Positions 38,547 through 47,433 are shown, numbered from the stretch's first letter. The stretch: 64,000 nt of DNA from Paenibacillus sp. H1-7 (GCF_022354825.1 NZ_CP031168.1:8298501-8362500), one strand, 5' to 3'. Translations and numbers: made by a program. Notes: generated from the letters alone by a model not told the origin.

Positions 38547-38561
38547 TTGTAATGTATCTTT

Positions 38562-38590
38562 ATCATAGCGGAAATAAAGGCAGGTGTAAA
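38562..38590 (-). promoter_or_regulatory. promoter of the ZTP riboswitch/rpiB transcript
   Basis: On the minus strand TTTACA and TATGAT are exactly 17 nt apart, directly after the ywlE stop codon. Confidence 0.7.
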
Positions 38591-38592
38591 GC

Positions 38593-39180
38593 CTAATTGG
38601 CTTGTGACTTTAGCTTTGCAACCAGCTTCAGCAATGCCGCTTCGATTTCCTCCGCACACTCTCGGTACAAGGACAAAGAACCTCCGAACGGATCGGCGAT
38701 ATCGTAATCGGGAAGCTTGCGCTCCAGCGTCAATATTCTCGCCCGTTCCTCGTCCGTCACTTGCTGGGACAGCGCCCGTTTTACCTGCAAATCGGCGATA
38801 AGACTCTCCATTTCCGCAATCAGGTCGGCGGCGTTCGGATCGTCGTCCACATATTCTTTCAGCGTATAGATTTTATCGATAAACTCCGGGTAACGTCCGA
38901 TGGCGTGCTGTTTGTGGCCCGACGTCATGGTCAGGACGATATCGGCCCATTCAATCAACGATCTTGACAAAGTGCTGGAGCTCATGCTGCAATCCGAACC
39001 GGTCTCCTTCAATATCGCAGCGGCATGACGCGATACGGGAGCTCCATCCATCGCCGACACTCCGGCTGACCGCACCTCGATATGCGGTAATTGATGTTCC
39101 GCCAGCAGCCGCCGCATTAATCCTTCGGCCATTGGACTGCGGCAGGTATTGCCAGTACAAACGAATAAGATTCGATTCAT
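38593..39180 (-). CDS. ywlE: protein-arginine phosphatase YwlE (LMW-PTP family)
   Basis: The fold is that of low-molecular-weight phosphatases. The P-loop is VCTGNTCRSPMAE; the Thr in place of the usual Ile is the residue known to give arginine-phosphate specificity in Bacillus YwlE, so it should reverse McsB phosphorylation. The general-acid loop is DIADPFGGS near residue 150. The start ATG 39180 (MNRILFVCTGN) matches the family; a 13-codon upstream extension has no support. About 195 residues, longer than the Bacillus subtilis protein because of an internal Leu/Glu-rich segment. Confidence 0.88.
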   Translation of the reverse strand: MNRILFVCTGNTCRSPMAEGLMRRLLAEHQLPHIEVRSAGVSAMDGAPVSRHAAAILKETGSDCSMSSSTLSRSLIEWADIVLTMTSGHKQHAIGRYPEFIDKIYTLKEYVDDDPNAADLIAEMESLIADLQVKRALSQQVTDEERARILTLERKLPDYDIADPFGGSLSLYRECAEEIEAALLKLVAKLKSQAN

Positions 39181-39326
39181 AGGGATCCCTGCCTTTTCTT
39201 GTATAAGGATAGGCTGCATTGAGCCTTACCTCTCTATTGTACCTCAAAATCGCAAAAATAGGGACTATCCGGTTAACCAGCCCGAGCCAAAGAAATCGGT
39301 AGCTTGACTGGCGGCGAGGTTGGCTG

Positions 39327-39890
39327 CTAGAACAAGAAATGAACTCCGAACGCCAACAAAATAACACCGCCCATCGCTTCTCCGTATTCTCCCACCCATT
39401 TGCCCATCTTGCTGCCCAGCATCAGACCGATTATGGACATGAGCCCTCCGACGGAGCCGAACATCAGCACGGTCAATACGACATCACCGGCAAACATCCC
39501 GAGCGACACTCCCACGGAAAAAGAGTCTATGCTTACGCTAAGAGCGAATAAAACGATGCCCCATAACGTCCGGTGGTCGATGGATCTCACTTCATCCCCT
39601 TTTAGGGAGCTGTACACCATATGGATACCGAGCAGCAAAAGCAGGGCTCCGCCGGCTTTGGTAGCGACCCCGCCCAACAAGGAGCTCACGTAGCCGCCCA
39701 TAAACATCCCCATTAACGGCATCAACATATGGAAAAGAGCAATGACGAAGCTGAGCTTCAATATGTCCAGCTTCCGGATTCCCTTCATGCCGATCCCGAT
39801 GCCCAGCGACAGCGCGTCCAATCCCAGGGCAATAGCCATGATCAATATCGCGATAAATTGCCCCACCATTAGCGGAGATGTCCAATCCAT
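39327..39890 (-). CDS. mntP: manganese efflux pump MntP
   Basis: MntP has two homologous halves of three helices. Visible are the paired acidic motifs ALGLDALSLGIGIGMKG and SVSIDSFSVGVSLGMFAG, each with a conserved Asp in the membrane that binds the cation. The 187 residues are typical. The ATG at 39890 follows GAGGGTGG. No yybP-ykoY manganese riboswitch signature was found upstream. Confidence 0.9.
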   Translation of the reverse strand: MDWTSPLMVGQFIAILIMAIALGLDALSLGIGIGMKGIRKLDILKLSFVIALFHMLMPLMGMFMGGYVSSLLGGVATKAGGALLLLLGIHMVYSSLKGDEVRSIDHRTLWGIVLFALSVSIDSFSVGVSLGMFAGDVVLTVLMFGSVGGLMSIIGLMLGSKMGKWVGEYGEAMGGVILLAFGVHFLF

Positions 39891-40350
39891 CCACCCTCTA
39901 CCCCCTGTCCGTTCCTAATCAACATATGCGGACGAGTTGGGAAACATGACTTGTCTGGGAATTTGATGGGACAAAGGGGGAGTGACGGACGGTAAAATGA
40001 CTATAAAGCTGACCAGCTTACGATGCGAGTTTGCTAAAGCAAACCTTTAGCTATTTCCCCCCGTTTCTCACTGACATTTTCGGCAGTTCGCTGCGGGATT
40101 ATACCTGTACCAGTGCCTAGACTTGGGTTATCGCCAAGCGAAAAAAAGCCGGTCTCCATTAAGGGAGCACCGGCTAGACTTCAATTTGCTAATGCGCGCG
40201 AATCTCAGGATGACTTTCGAGCTGCGCGGAGGTTGGTCAAACGCCATAGAATTCCGCGTAGATAAGGAATGCTCTAGGCTTCTATGACACGATCCGCGCT
40301 GCGTGGAGATCGGTCAAGCCCCATAGCATTCCACGTAGATAAGGAGTGCT
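39891..40350. other. 460-bp spacer between ywlC and mntP
   Basis: The gap contains the 77-bp tandem repeat at the ywlC end, the ywlC terminator (40141-40175) and a 6-bp hairpin GTTTGC/GCAAAC (40029-40044). That hairpin resembles the nuoL leader hairpin but is not next to a ribosome binding site. A TATAAT (minus strand, near 40100) lies beside a CACTG/CAGTG inverted repeat. No coding frame is convincing and no known riboswitch class fits. Confidence 0.5.
40141..40175 (-). terminator. intrinsic terminator of the ywlC transcript
   Basis: On the minus strand AGCCGGTGCTCC pairs with GGAGACCGGCT (one mismatch) around CTTAAT, followed by TTTTTTT. Confidence 0.85.
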
Positions 40351-40374
40351 CTAGGCTTCTATGACACGGTCGCC
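40221..40374. repeat. two-copy 77-bp tandem repeat including the ywlC 3' end
   Basis: Copy 1 is 40221-40297 and copy 2 is 40298-40374. Both contain GATAAGGAXTGCTCTAGGCTTCT-like sequence and differ at roughly ten positions. Copy 2 holds the last eight codons and stop of ywlC. Copy 1 encodes the same ending (DRVIEA then stop) in what is now 3' untranslated sequence. Confidence 0.8.
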
Positions 40375-41436
40375 GGCCGCCTTGCGCAGCCGGTTCATGA
40401 TAGCGGCCCCGATGCCCTCCTCGGGGCAAGTCTCGGCCAGGATGAAGCTGATCCCCGCTTCATCAAATTCGCGCAGCGCAGCGTACAGCCCCTGCGCCAC
40501 CGATTCCAGGTCGCCCAGGCTGCCGCAGGCGACGACGCGATCCGCGCGCAGAGCGTCGGCGTGCTCACGGAACGTGAGGGCACCGGTACGCTCCCCGCGC
40601 GCACGGGCTGCATCGAGCTCGCGTTGGATGCGAGCGAGCACCCGTTCAGGCGCATCGCCCTGAACAAGCGTCATGACGCCGCGCGGCGCGTAATGCGTGT
40701 ACTTCATCCCCGGCGAGCGCGGGGCCGCCGCGGGTTCAGCGTGCGCGGACGATTCGCGCACCTCCACACCCGGCAGCGCTTCGCGAAGCTGCGCTGCGGT
40801 AATGCCGCCCGGCCGCAGGATGTGGAGCACGCCGCGGCCCCCAGCTTCCTCCGGGCCGGCAGCGGCGTACTCCACCACCGTCGATTCCAAGCCGACGCCG
40901 GTCGACCCCCCGTCAACGATGGCGTCGATGCGGCCCGTGAGATCCTCCAACACATGCTCGGCGTGTGTTGGGCTCGGCCGGCCCGAGCGGTTCGCGCTCG
41001 GCGCAGCTACGGGACAGCCTGCAGCGGCTATAAGCTGCAGCGCAACGGGATGGTCGGGCATGCGCAGCCCGACCGTAGACAGCCCCGCGGTGACAAGCGG
41101 GGACAGGACGCCGGGACGAGCCGGCAGCACGACCGTCAGCGGTCCCGGCCAGAAGGCGTCCAGCAGACGCGAAACGGCCTCATCCGGCGGAAGCGTCAGT
41201 TCCTCCAGTTGAGACCGGTTGGCGATATGTACGATCAAGGGATTATCCGACGGCCTCCCCTTGGCCGTAAATATTTGTTGCACCGCTTCCGTCTGTCTGG
41301 CATCCGCTCCCAATCCGTACACCGTTTCTGTCGGAAAGGCGACCACGCCGCCCTGCTGCAGCACAACCGCCGCCTCCGCGATGATGGCCGGATCCGGATT
41401 CCCGGCTGTTACCTTCCAGTATGTCGTCATCGTCAT
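40351..41436 (-). CDS. ywlC: L-threonylcarbamoyladenylate synthase (YwlC, Sua5 type)
   Basis: YwlC makes threonylcarbamoyl-AMP from threonine, bicarbonate and ATP for the t6A37 modification of ANN-decoding tRNAs. The N-terminal YrdC domain has PTETVYGLGADA, KGRPSDNPLIVHIAN and CPVAAPSANRSGRPSPTHAEHV; the C-terminal Sua5 domain follows SPGMKYTHYAPRG. At 361 residues it is the long Sua5 form. The gene is visibly more GC-rich than its neighbours. The ATG at 41436 follows AAGG. Its 3' end is duplicated downstream. Confidence 0.93.
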   Translation of the reverse strand: MTMTTYWKVTAGNPDPAIIAEAAVVLQQGGVVAFPTETVYGLGADARQTEAVQQIFTAKGRPSDNPLIVHIANRSQLEELTLPPDEAVSRLLDAFWPGPLTVVLPARPGVLSPLVTAGLSTVGLRMPDHPVALQLIAAAGCPVAAPSANRSGRPSPTHAEHVLEDLTGRIDAIVDGGSTGVGLESTVVEYAAAGPEEAGGRGVLHILRPGGITAAQLREALPGVEVRESSAHAEPAAAPRSPGMKYTHYAPRGVMTLVQGDAPERVLARIQRELDAARARGERTGALTFREHADALRADRVVACGSLGDLESVAQGLYAALREFDEAGISFILAETCPEEGIGAAIMNRLRKAAGDRVIEA

Positions 41437-41561
41437 TCCATCCTTATCGCGATAAGTTTCCCTCTGTATCTTTTGAATACCGGGCTCTCGCTTTACCTAG
41501 CGAGCCAGCATGCTATTAATCTTTGTGGCCGATGTGGCTTCGGCTACTTTCCCCTGCTCAA

Positions 41562-42368
41562 TTAAGCAAACATGGAGCCGATTTTTTTCAGTAAGTCCCA
41601 CAAAAAGAAGCGAATTTCCGGCTGTGGAGTCTCGTCATCAACAACCACTACAGCCGATTTGCTGTCAGTAGAACCCTTCGAGCCTTGAACCGTTTTGGAG
41701 TCGCTGCCTTTACTAGCATCGCTTGCCTGCTTGCTTTCGGTTTTAGTGTCTTTTCCGCTGTCGGCTGCTGCCTTACTGTCGGCTTGCTTCGCTTCCGGAG
41801 CGCTTTTGGCTTGAACCTCGTTCGGGCTTTTCGCAATCGCTTCACTATCTACAAAGCATAGCGGCGGGAACAGCACACACCACCAGTTTTGGCCTTCCGC
41901 TTCACCGATCGAAACGCGAAGCGCTTCGTAGTTGCCTGCAGGATAAACCAAATTGCCGTACATTTTGGTCGGAAACGGAACCATCCCAAGCTCTACATGA
42001 TAGGAATAATCAAAGCCGTTTTTGCGCAGCGTTTGCCCTACCAGCTCGTTCAATTCCGGCAAATGGGCCCTGACGGTTTCTCTCGCCGCTTCAATAGTTT
42101 GCGGACCGGTAACCCATTCGTTCATTTGAGCGACGATAGCATCGCGAACCTCGCGCTTGATCCATTGATCGGACGGCGAGTCCGAATTAGCCAATATACG
42201 AAGACGGATCGATTCGTCAGGAATCTTGCCTTCCGAGCTGCCGGTTGCCGATACTGCAGCAGACGCATAAACGACCGTATTTTCACGCTGTGCTTCCCAA
42301 CAAGAGATTAATAGAATAATTGCAAATGCTATATACAAATAATGAACTCGGGATGTCCGCTTAACCAT
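41562..42368 (-). CDS. spoIIR: stage II sporulation protein R
   Basis: SpoIIR is secreted from the forespore to trigger SpoIIGA-mediated pro-sigma-E processing in the mother cell. The ATG at 42368 (MVKRTSRVHYLYIAFA) follows AGGGG at 9 nt and begins a signal sequence. The conserved core includes IRLRILANSDSPSDQWIKREVRDAI and NYEALRVSIGEAEGQNWWCVLFPPLCFVD. After it comes a linker of about 75 residues rich in Ser, Lys, Asp and Ala, then a short amphipathic C-terminus (RFFLWDLLKKIG). Position between ywlC and prmC is as in Bacillus. Confidence 0.94.
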   Translation of the reverse strand: MVKRTSRVHYLYIAFAIILLISCWEAQRENTVVYASAAVSATGSSEGKIPDESIRLRILANSDSPSDQWIKREVRDAIVAQMNEWVTGPQTIEAARETVRAHLPELNELVGQTLRKNGFDYSYHVELGMVPFPTKMYGNLVYPAGNYEALRVSIGEAEGQNWWCVLFPPLCFVDSEAIAKSPNEVQAKSAPEAKQADSKAAADSGKDTKTESKQASDASKGSDSKTVQGSKGSTDSKSAVVVVDDETPQPEIRFFLWDLLKKIGSMFA

Positions 42369-42496
42369 GGTCCGTTGCCCCTCTCCATTCGCTTCATAGT
42401 GACTAGTATGGACGGAATGGAGAAGGTTTAAACCTATCAATCTATTTTTTAACTCTATTATTTCTTAGATAACTTAGAGAGAGAGTACAGATTCCG

Positions 42497-42569
42497 AGAC
42501 GGTCTAGATCCTCTCACAAGCTTCAAGCGAAGGATTCTGGACTAGATCATATCCCGTTTCGGCTTCCCT
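42497..42569. repeat. long imperfect inverted repeat upstream of spoIIR
   Basis: CCGAGACGG near 42496 pairs with CCGTTTCGG near 42554-42562 (one mismatch), and inner TCTAGATCC/GGA...CTAGA segments extend the stem. There is no U-tract on either side, so it is not a plain terminator. Confidence 0.4.
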
Positions 42570-42647
42570 CCCCCTGCTCTTCTTTTTTGGGGTCTACCCT
42601 ACCCTCTTGCCCACGGTTTATTTACTCATTCGGGCAAGCAAAAAGCT

Positions 42648-43547
42648 TCACGGATGGTTTACGGAGATGACATGGCGGTTAATCCCGGCCAAATCCGGCA
42701 CAATCCGGATTTCATCCCAGGCCGCTGCATCCGCCAGCATTTGCGAGACAGCTTCGGCCTGGCCGATGCCGACCTCGAGCCCCACAAGCGACGGCAGCGC
42801 CGGAAGCTGTGCCAGCTGCGCAATCAGCCGACGGTACAGCACGAGCCCGTCCGCCCCGCCATACAGCGCGGAAGGCGGCTCGTACAGCCGTATCTCCGGC
42901 TGCAGTCCCTCCTCATCCGCCTGCGGGATGTACGGCGGATTCGATACGACCGCATCGAGCTTCAACCCCCGCTCGATGTAAGGCGCTAGCAAGTCTCCTT
43001 CCACGAAGGAGACCCGCTCGCCAACCCCGTTCAGCTCCGCATTCGCTCTTGCCACCGCCAGCGCAGCCGGCGATATGTCCGAGCTCATGATGCTCCACTG
43101 CGGGCACTGTACGGCGAGGCTCACGGCAATCGCCCCGCTCCCGGCACCGATGTCGGCGACAAGCGGGCTTGTCTTGCGGTCGCCTCCATCCTGCCACAGC
43201 TGCTTGCCGAGCAGCACGATCTGCTCGACCAGCAGCTCCGTCTCCGGCCGTGGAATCAGCACGGCCGGGTTCACCTTGAAGGGGAGCCCATAAAATTCCT
43301 GCTCCCCTATAATATACTGCACCGGCTCGCCGGCCGCCTTGCGCTGCAGCAGCGCTTCCCATTCCCCTTGGCGTTCCACGGGGAACATTTCCTGCCAGCG
43401 CAGCAGCAGCTCGCTGCGGCTCCAGCCGAACAAATGCTGCAGCAGCAGCTCCGCACAGTGGGCCGCTTCAAGGACGTCATACCCCTGTAAAAAAGAAGAA
43501 GCCTTCACATAGGCTTCACGAATCGTCAACTTCCGTTCGACGGTCAT
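42648..43547 (-). CDS. prmC: peptide chain release factor glutamine N5-methyltransferase
   Basis: PrmC methylates the Gln of the GGQ motif in release factors. It has an N-terminal helical domain and a class I SAM methyltransferase domain with ADIGAGSGAIAVSLAVQCP and the active-site SNPPYIP. The ATG at 43547 comes 4 bp after the prfA stop, so the enzyme is made together with its substrate PrfA. About 299 residues. Locally high GC. Confidence 0.94.
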   Translation of the reverse strand: MTVERKLTIREAYVKASSFLQGYDVLEAAHCAELLLQHLFGWSRSELLLRWQEMFPVERQGEWEALLQRKAAGEPVQYIIGEQEFYGLPFKVNPAVLIPRPETELLVEQIVLLGKQLWQDGGDRKTSPLVADIGAGSGAIAVSLAVQCPQWSIMSSDISPAALAVARANAELNGVGERVSFVEGDLLAPYIERGLKLDAVVSNPPYIPQADEEGLQPEIRLYEPPSALYGGADGLVLYRRLIAQLAQLPALPSLVGLEVGIGQAEAVSQMLADAAAWDEIRIVPDLAGINRHVISVNHP

Positions 43548-43551
43548 CTCT

Positions 43552-44625
43552 TTACACTTGTTCCCCTTTATCCATGAGCTCCGATTGCGCAGCAATCGTA
43601 AGCGTGGAAATAATCTCTTCCATATCGCCGTTCAATACAGCATCCAAACGATGCAGCGTCAATCCGATACGGTGATCGGTAACGCGGCTTTGCGGGAAGT
43701 TATACGTCCGAATCCGCTCACTGCGGTCACCGGTACCGACTTTGCTTTTCCGCTCGCCTGCATATTTGGACATTTCCTCTTGCTGCAGCTTGTCGAAAAT
43801 ACGGGCGCGCAGCACCTGGAGCGCTTTTTCCTTGTTCGAGTTTTGCGATTTGCCGTCCTGACACGTCGCTACGATCCCCGTTGGGACGTGAGTCACGCGT
43901 ACAGCCGACTTCGTCGTATTAACGGATTGTCCGCCGGCTCCGCTGGAACAGAACGTATCGACGCGAATATCGTTGTCGTTGATCTCGATATCGATGTCCT
44001 CCATCTCCGGCAATACGGCTACCGTTGAAGTGGACGTATGAATACGCCCGCCGGATTCCGTTGTCGGAATCCGCTGTACGCGATGCGCGCCGCTCTCGAA
44101 CTTCAGCTTGCTGTACGCACCCTTCCCGTTCACCATGAAGATAATCTCCTTGAATCCGCCGAGATCGTTCATGCTGACATCCATAATTTCCGTCCGCCAT
44201 CCTTGGGCGTCGGCAAACTTCGTATACATCCGGTACAGATCGGACGCGAACAAGGCCGCTTCATCTCCGCCGGCTGCGCCGCGGATTTCCACGATCACGT
44301 TCTTATCGTCATTAGGATCCTTAGGCAGCATCAAAATTTTGATGCGCTCCTCTAGCTCCTCCTTGCGTTGGGAGAGCTCTTCAAGCTCCATCTTCACAAG
44401 CTCGCGCATTTCGTCGTCGAGCTTCTCGTTCTGCATGATCCGTGCAGCCTCGTACTGCTCTACTACGGCTTTGTATTCCGTATAAGCCTCGTACGATTCC
44501 TGCAGATCGGATTGCTCCTTGGAATATTCCCGCAGCTTTTTCGTATCGCTGGTTACATCCGGATCGCACAGCAGCTCACTCAATTTGTCATAGCGGTCCG
44601 CCAACGATTGCAGTCTGTCTAACAT
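43552..44625 (-). CDS. prfA: peptide chain release factor 1
   Basis: RF1 reads UAA and UAG stops. The anticodon-like region is [21 protein letters not shown] and the catalytic loop is [20 protein letters not shown] with GGQ. The start is ATG 44625 ([15 protein letters not shown]), 9 nt from AAGGGG; an ATG two codons upstream is too close to that site. Followed by prmC, which methylates its GGQ. Confidence 0.97.
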   Translation of the reverse strand: MLDRLQSLADRYDKLSELLCDPDVTSDTKKLREYSKEQSDLQESYEAYTEYKAVVEQYEAARIMQNEKLDDEMRELVKMELEELSQRKEELEERIKILMLPKDPNDDKNVIVEIRGAAGGDEAALFASDLYRMYTKFADAQGWRTEIMDVSMNDLGGFKEIIFMVNGKGAYSKLKFESGAHRVQRIPTTESGGRIHTSTSTVAVLPEMEDIDIEINDNDIRVDTFCSSGAGGQSVNTTKSAVRVTHVPTGIVATCQDGKSQNSNKEKALQVLRARIFDKLQQEEMSKYAGERKSKVGTGDRSERIRTYNFPQSRVTDHRIGLTLHRLDAVLNGDMEEIISTLTIAAQSELMDKGEQV

Positions 44626-44666
44626 CTTCATTCACCCCTTATGTCGCCAATGCTAGTAATATTATT

Positions 44667-45767
44667 TTAAACATTAAAACGGAAATGCATAACATCGCCG
44701 TCCTGCACTACGTACTCTTTCCCCTCCAACCGCAGCTGTCCTTTTTCCTTCGCAGCGTTCATCGATCCCGCATTCACCAGGTCGTCATAGCTCACAACCT
44801 CGGCACGAATGAAGCCGCGCTCAAAATCGGTATGAATGACGCCGGCCGCTTGCGGAGCTTTCATTCCTTTACGGATCGTCCATGCGCGCACTTCCTGCAC
44901 GCCGGCCGTAAAGTACGTGTACAACCCGAGCAGCTTATACGCCGCTTTGATCAGGCGGTTCAAGCCCGATTCCTGCAAGCCCAGCTCCTCCAGGAACATT
45001 TCCTTATCTTCGCCTTCAAGCTCGGCGATCTCGGATTCCACCTTCGCGCTGATCGGCACTACCTCTGCGCCTTCCAGTGCTGCATATTCGCGAACCTTTT
45101 GCACGAACGGATTGTCGTCGGCGTTAGCCACTTCCGATTCGCTCACATTAGCCGCGTACAGCATCGGTTTCATAGTCAACAGGTGCAGATCGCGGATAAG
45201 CAGCTTTTCATCATCCGTCAGCTCTACGCTGCGGGCCGGCTTATCGTTGTACAGCGCCTCTTTGATCCGCTCAAGGCATTCCACTTCAGCAGCGTACTTC
45301 TTGTCGCCGCCTTTCATATTTTTGCGGGATCGTTCAATCCGCTTCTCGACCGATTCCACGTCTGCCAATATCAGCTCCAGGTTGATCGTCTCGATATCGC
45401 TAATCGGATTGACCGTACCGGATACGTGCGTAATGTTCTCATCCTGGAAGCAGCGCACCACATGAACGATGGCATCCACTTCGCGGATGTGGGCGAGAAA
45501 CTTATTGCCCAAGCCTTCGCCGCGGCTCGCGCCTTTAACCAAACCGGCAATATCTACAAATTCGAAAGCGGTAGGCACTACGTTCTTCGGCACGACCATC
45601 TCGGTCAGCTTGACCAGACGCTCATCCGGAACCTCGACTACACCCACATTCGGATCAATCGTACAGAAAGGGTAATTCGCCGACTCGGCACCCGCTTGCG
45701 TAATTGCATTAAACAAAGTGGATTTGCCAACGTTCGGCAGGCCCACGATCCCTGCTTTCAAAGCCAT
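44667..45767 (-). CDS. ychF: redox-responsive ATPase/GTPase YchF
   Basis: This is an Obg-family P-loop protein that binds ATP and associates with ribosomes. [15 protein letters not shown] is the P-loop, [21 protein letters not shown] is switch II with G3, and a C-terminal TGS domain ends [18 protein letters not shown]. The 366 residues are typical. The ATG at 45767 follows AAGGAG; a TATAAT lies upstream after the amidase terminator. Confidence 0.97.
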   Translation of the reverse strand: MALKAGIVGLPNVGKSTLFNAITQAGAESANYPFCTIDPNVGVVEVPDERLVKLTEMVVPKNVVPTAFEFVDIAGLVKGASRGEGLGNKFLAHIREVDAIVHVVRCFQDENITHVSGTVNPISDIETINLELILADVESVEKRIERSRKNMKGGDKKYAAEVECLERIKEALYNDKPARSVELTDDEKLLIRDLHLLTMKPMLYAANVSESEVANADDNPFVQKVREYAALEGAEVVPISAKVESEIAELEGEDKEMFLEELGLQESGLNRLIKAAYKLLGLYTYFTAGVQEVRAWTIRKGMKAPQAAGVIHTDFERGFIRAEVVSYDDLVNAGSMNAAKEKGQLRLEGKEYVVQDGDVMHFRFNV

Positions 45768-45826
45768 ATATAGGACAACTCCTTAGCTATCGTTTCTAAT
45801 ATTCCTAAATAGTTATTATATCGCAA

Positions 45827-45862
45827 AAAGAGGTCCCCTGTCACGCAAGAGACCGTTTTTCC
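45827..45862 (-). terminator. intrinsic terminator after the amidase gene
   Basis: On the minus strand GGTCTCTTG and CAGGGGACC form a stem with G-U pairs, followed by TCTTTTT. Confidence 0.6.
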
Positions 45863-45896
45863 AGCAATATTCAGCATTTTATTTCTGCGTACCTGT

Positions 45897-46604
45897 CTAT
45901 AGCTGCCCGGAAACTCGCCGCAGCTCATTGGCCAACCGATGAAATTCCGCTTGCGCCTGCGCATCATCGGTTGCAAAATAGGCCGCCGACAAAAAGCCGA
46001 TCACTTTGTTCGCATCGTCCGGGCTAATTAAAATGTCCGGCTCCAGACTCGCTTCATATTCCGCCGCAACATCGATAATAAGATCGTCGAACGTTTTGCC
46101 GACCAGCGCGAGCGCCCCTACCGGGTCCGTTCTTCGCTGAGGATCGAGCCTATAATGACCGATGAGATCGGTCGCCGGGTTCAGTCCGTATAAATAACAT
46201 GCGTAGGCGAGCGTCCAGCAATATCTTCGGTAAGCCTCCTCCATGTCGATGGATCCGCCGTAGCATAGCTCAATCGATCCGGCCGCATCGTTGGCATTCG
46301 TTCCGTAGCGTATATTATCGCCTACGACATCGTAGCGGACATGCCATGCCTTTTCCGGAGGGGCTGTCAAAAACGGAATACACTCGATAATAGACCTGTC
46401 ATCCACAAAAAGATGCGCCGACGCTTCCATATCATTATGAGTCCGTTCGTAAAAGGTCACATTATTGGCAGCCGTAGAGCCGGGGTTCCCGGTATCATGC
46501 GCAACCAAAAAACGGCAAGGCTCCAGCGGAATCATCGGCCTGCGTCGGCTCGGTCCCGTCAAATAGGCGGTTGTTATGTCGTATTTCATTCGAAATGCCA
46601 TCAT
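45897..46604 (-). CDS. N-acetylmuramoyl-L-alanine amidase domain protein (Amidase_2 type)
   Basis: The protein has 235 residues. The Amidase_2/PGRP-like pattern is FLVAHDTGNPGSTAANNVTFY (zinc His), ASAHLFVDDRSIIECIP, the central SIELCYGGSIDMEEAYRR and DLIGHYRLDPQRRTDPV with the second His. This resembles phage and sporulation cell-wall amidases. No signal peptide or wall-binding domain is visible, so it would need lysis, a holin or non-classical export. The ATG at 46604 follows GAGGGGG. The C-terminal ~50 residues may be a small helical domain. Confidence 0.8.
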   Translation of the reverse strand: MMAFRMKYDITTAYLTGPSRRRPMIPLEPCRFLVAHDTGNPGSTAANNVTFYERTHNDMEASAHLFVDDRSIIECIPFLTAPPEKAWHVRYDVVGDNIRYGTNANDAAGSIELCYGGSIDMEEAYRRYCWTLAYACYLYGLNPATDLIGHYRLDPQRRTDPVGALALVGKTFDDLIIDVAAEYEASLEPDILISPDDANKVIGFLSAAYFATDDAQAQAEFHRLANELRRVSGQL

Positions 46605-46787
46605 GCTACCCCCTCTATGTCCTTTTTCTTATCCTTATGCATCCCGCTTCCTATTTCTCACGGCCCCCGCCCGTTTTCCGGCAAAAAGCGGCACGAGCCC
46701 GCACCCGAATTGGACACGCTGAAATGCTGCGAACAAGTGACATGTTGGGAGTAGGCAAAAGTACCTCAACAGCTCCGGTTAAACAAC

Positions 46788-46809
46788 AAAAAACCGCCGG
46801 TTCCGGCGG
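46788..46809 (-). terminator. intrinsic terminator after the PilZ gene
   Basis: On the minus strand CCGCCGG-AA-CCGGCGG is followed by TTTTTTG. Nothing else is recognised in the 46605-46842 spacer. Confidence 0.9.
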
Positions 46810-46842
46810 AATAAAGCTACGATACGGCAGTGTTTCACACCT

Positions 46843-47322
46843 TTATTTAAACATTCGTTTTTCCGTTTCTATTTTCTTGTTCTCAAAGTACGATTCGATC
46901 TGCTTTCTTAGCACAAAAGCCCGTAAGGAATTAACCTGCTCAGAAGACATGTCGGTGAATTGAACTCCGTAGTAGTATCGGTCCCCCAGTAAATCCTGCC
47001 TCACTAACTCGGCACGACACGATAAGACAAAACCGATATGAAGCTCCAAATCAATCTGGCTCCAATTGCTCTCTCCATTTATAGCATCTTTCTCCAAAGT
47101 AAAGCCAACACCGCTTACGCTGATGTTATGAATACGGAGCTCGATCTCCTCCTCCGGAAGTCTCATTATGTCTCCCGGCCCCGAGGCGATACCGCGGATC
47201 AGACCGGTTTCGTTCACTTCCACTCGAGGGAACTCCCTTTTTTCGGCAAAGCGGCGCTGATTTTGCGTCCCTGCCTTTCGACAGGCTTGCCATGGACGAA
47301 AAAGATACATAGGACATTGCAT
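46843..47322 (-). CDS. PilZ-domain protein (probable c-di-GMP receptor)
   Basis: The 159 residues contain RREF-type KREFPRVEV (RxxxR) at about residues 28-36 and NISVSGVGF (D/NxSxxG) about 40 residues later. These are the two motifs that bind cyclic di-GMP in PilZ domains. The remainder looks like a beta-barrel ending in a helical tail (LRKQIESYFENKK). A promoter precedes it. No partner genes are adjacent, so the output process is unknown. The exact start is uncertain because no good ribosome binding site is visible. Confidence 0.82.
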   Translation of the reverse strand: MQCPMYLFRPWQACRKAGTQNQRRFAEKREFPRVEVNETGLIRGIASGPGDIMRLPEEEIELRIHNISVSGVGFTLEKDAINGESNWSQIDLELHIGFVLSCRAELVRQDLLGDRYYYGVQFTDMSSEQVNSLRAFVLRKQIESYFENKKIETEKRMFK

Positions 47323-47358
47323 CTAAAAGTTGTAGGCACATGGACCTAGTGTGATTTT

Positions 47359-47388
47359 ATTATACATTCCCGCCTTAAAAGGTAGCAA
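47359..47388 (-). promoter_or_regulatory. promoter of the PilZ gene
   Basis: On the minus strand TTGCTA and TATAAT are 18 nt apart, about 30 nt before the PilZ start. Confidence 0.55.
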
Positions 47389-47403
47389 CCGATTACCTGC
47401 AAA

Positions 47404-47433
47404 TTAACGATTTCTTCAAAAGCAAGGTATAAT
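47404..47433 (+). promoter_or_regulatory. promoter of the DCC-family gene
   Basis: On the plus strand TTAACG and TATAAT are 18 nt apart. It is divergent from the PilZ promoter. Confidence 0.5.

Noticed and set aside
39891-40140. Possible manganese (yybP-ykoY) riboswitch upstream of mntP
   Set aside because: The hallmark conserved loops of that class are not visible; only unrelated hairpins are present.
42648-43595. Horizontal transfer of ywlC and prmC because of higher local GC
   Set aside because: Both are in their conserved Bacillus-like positions and are ordinary housekeeping proteins; GC shift alone is weak evidence.
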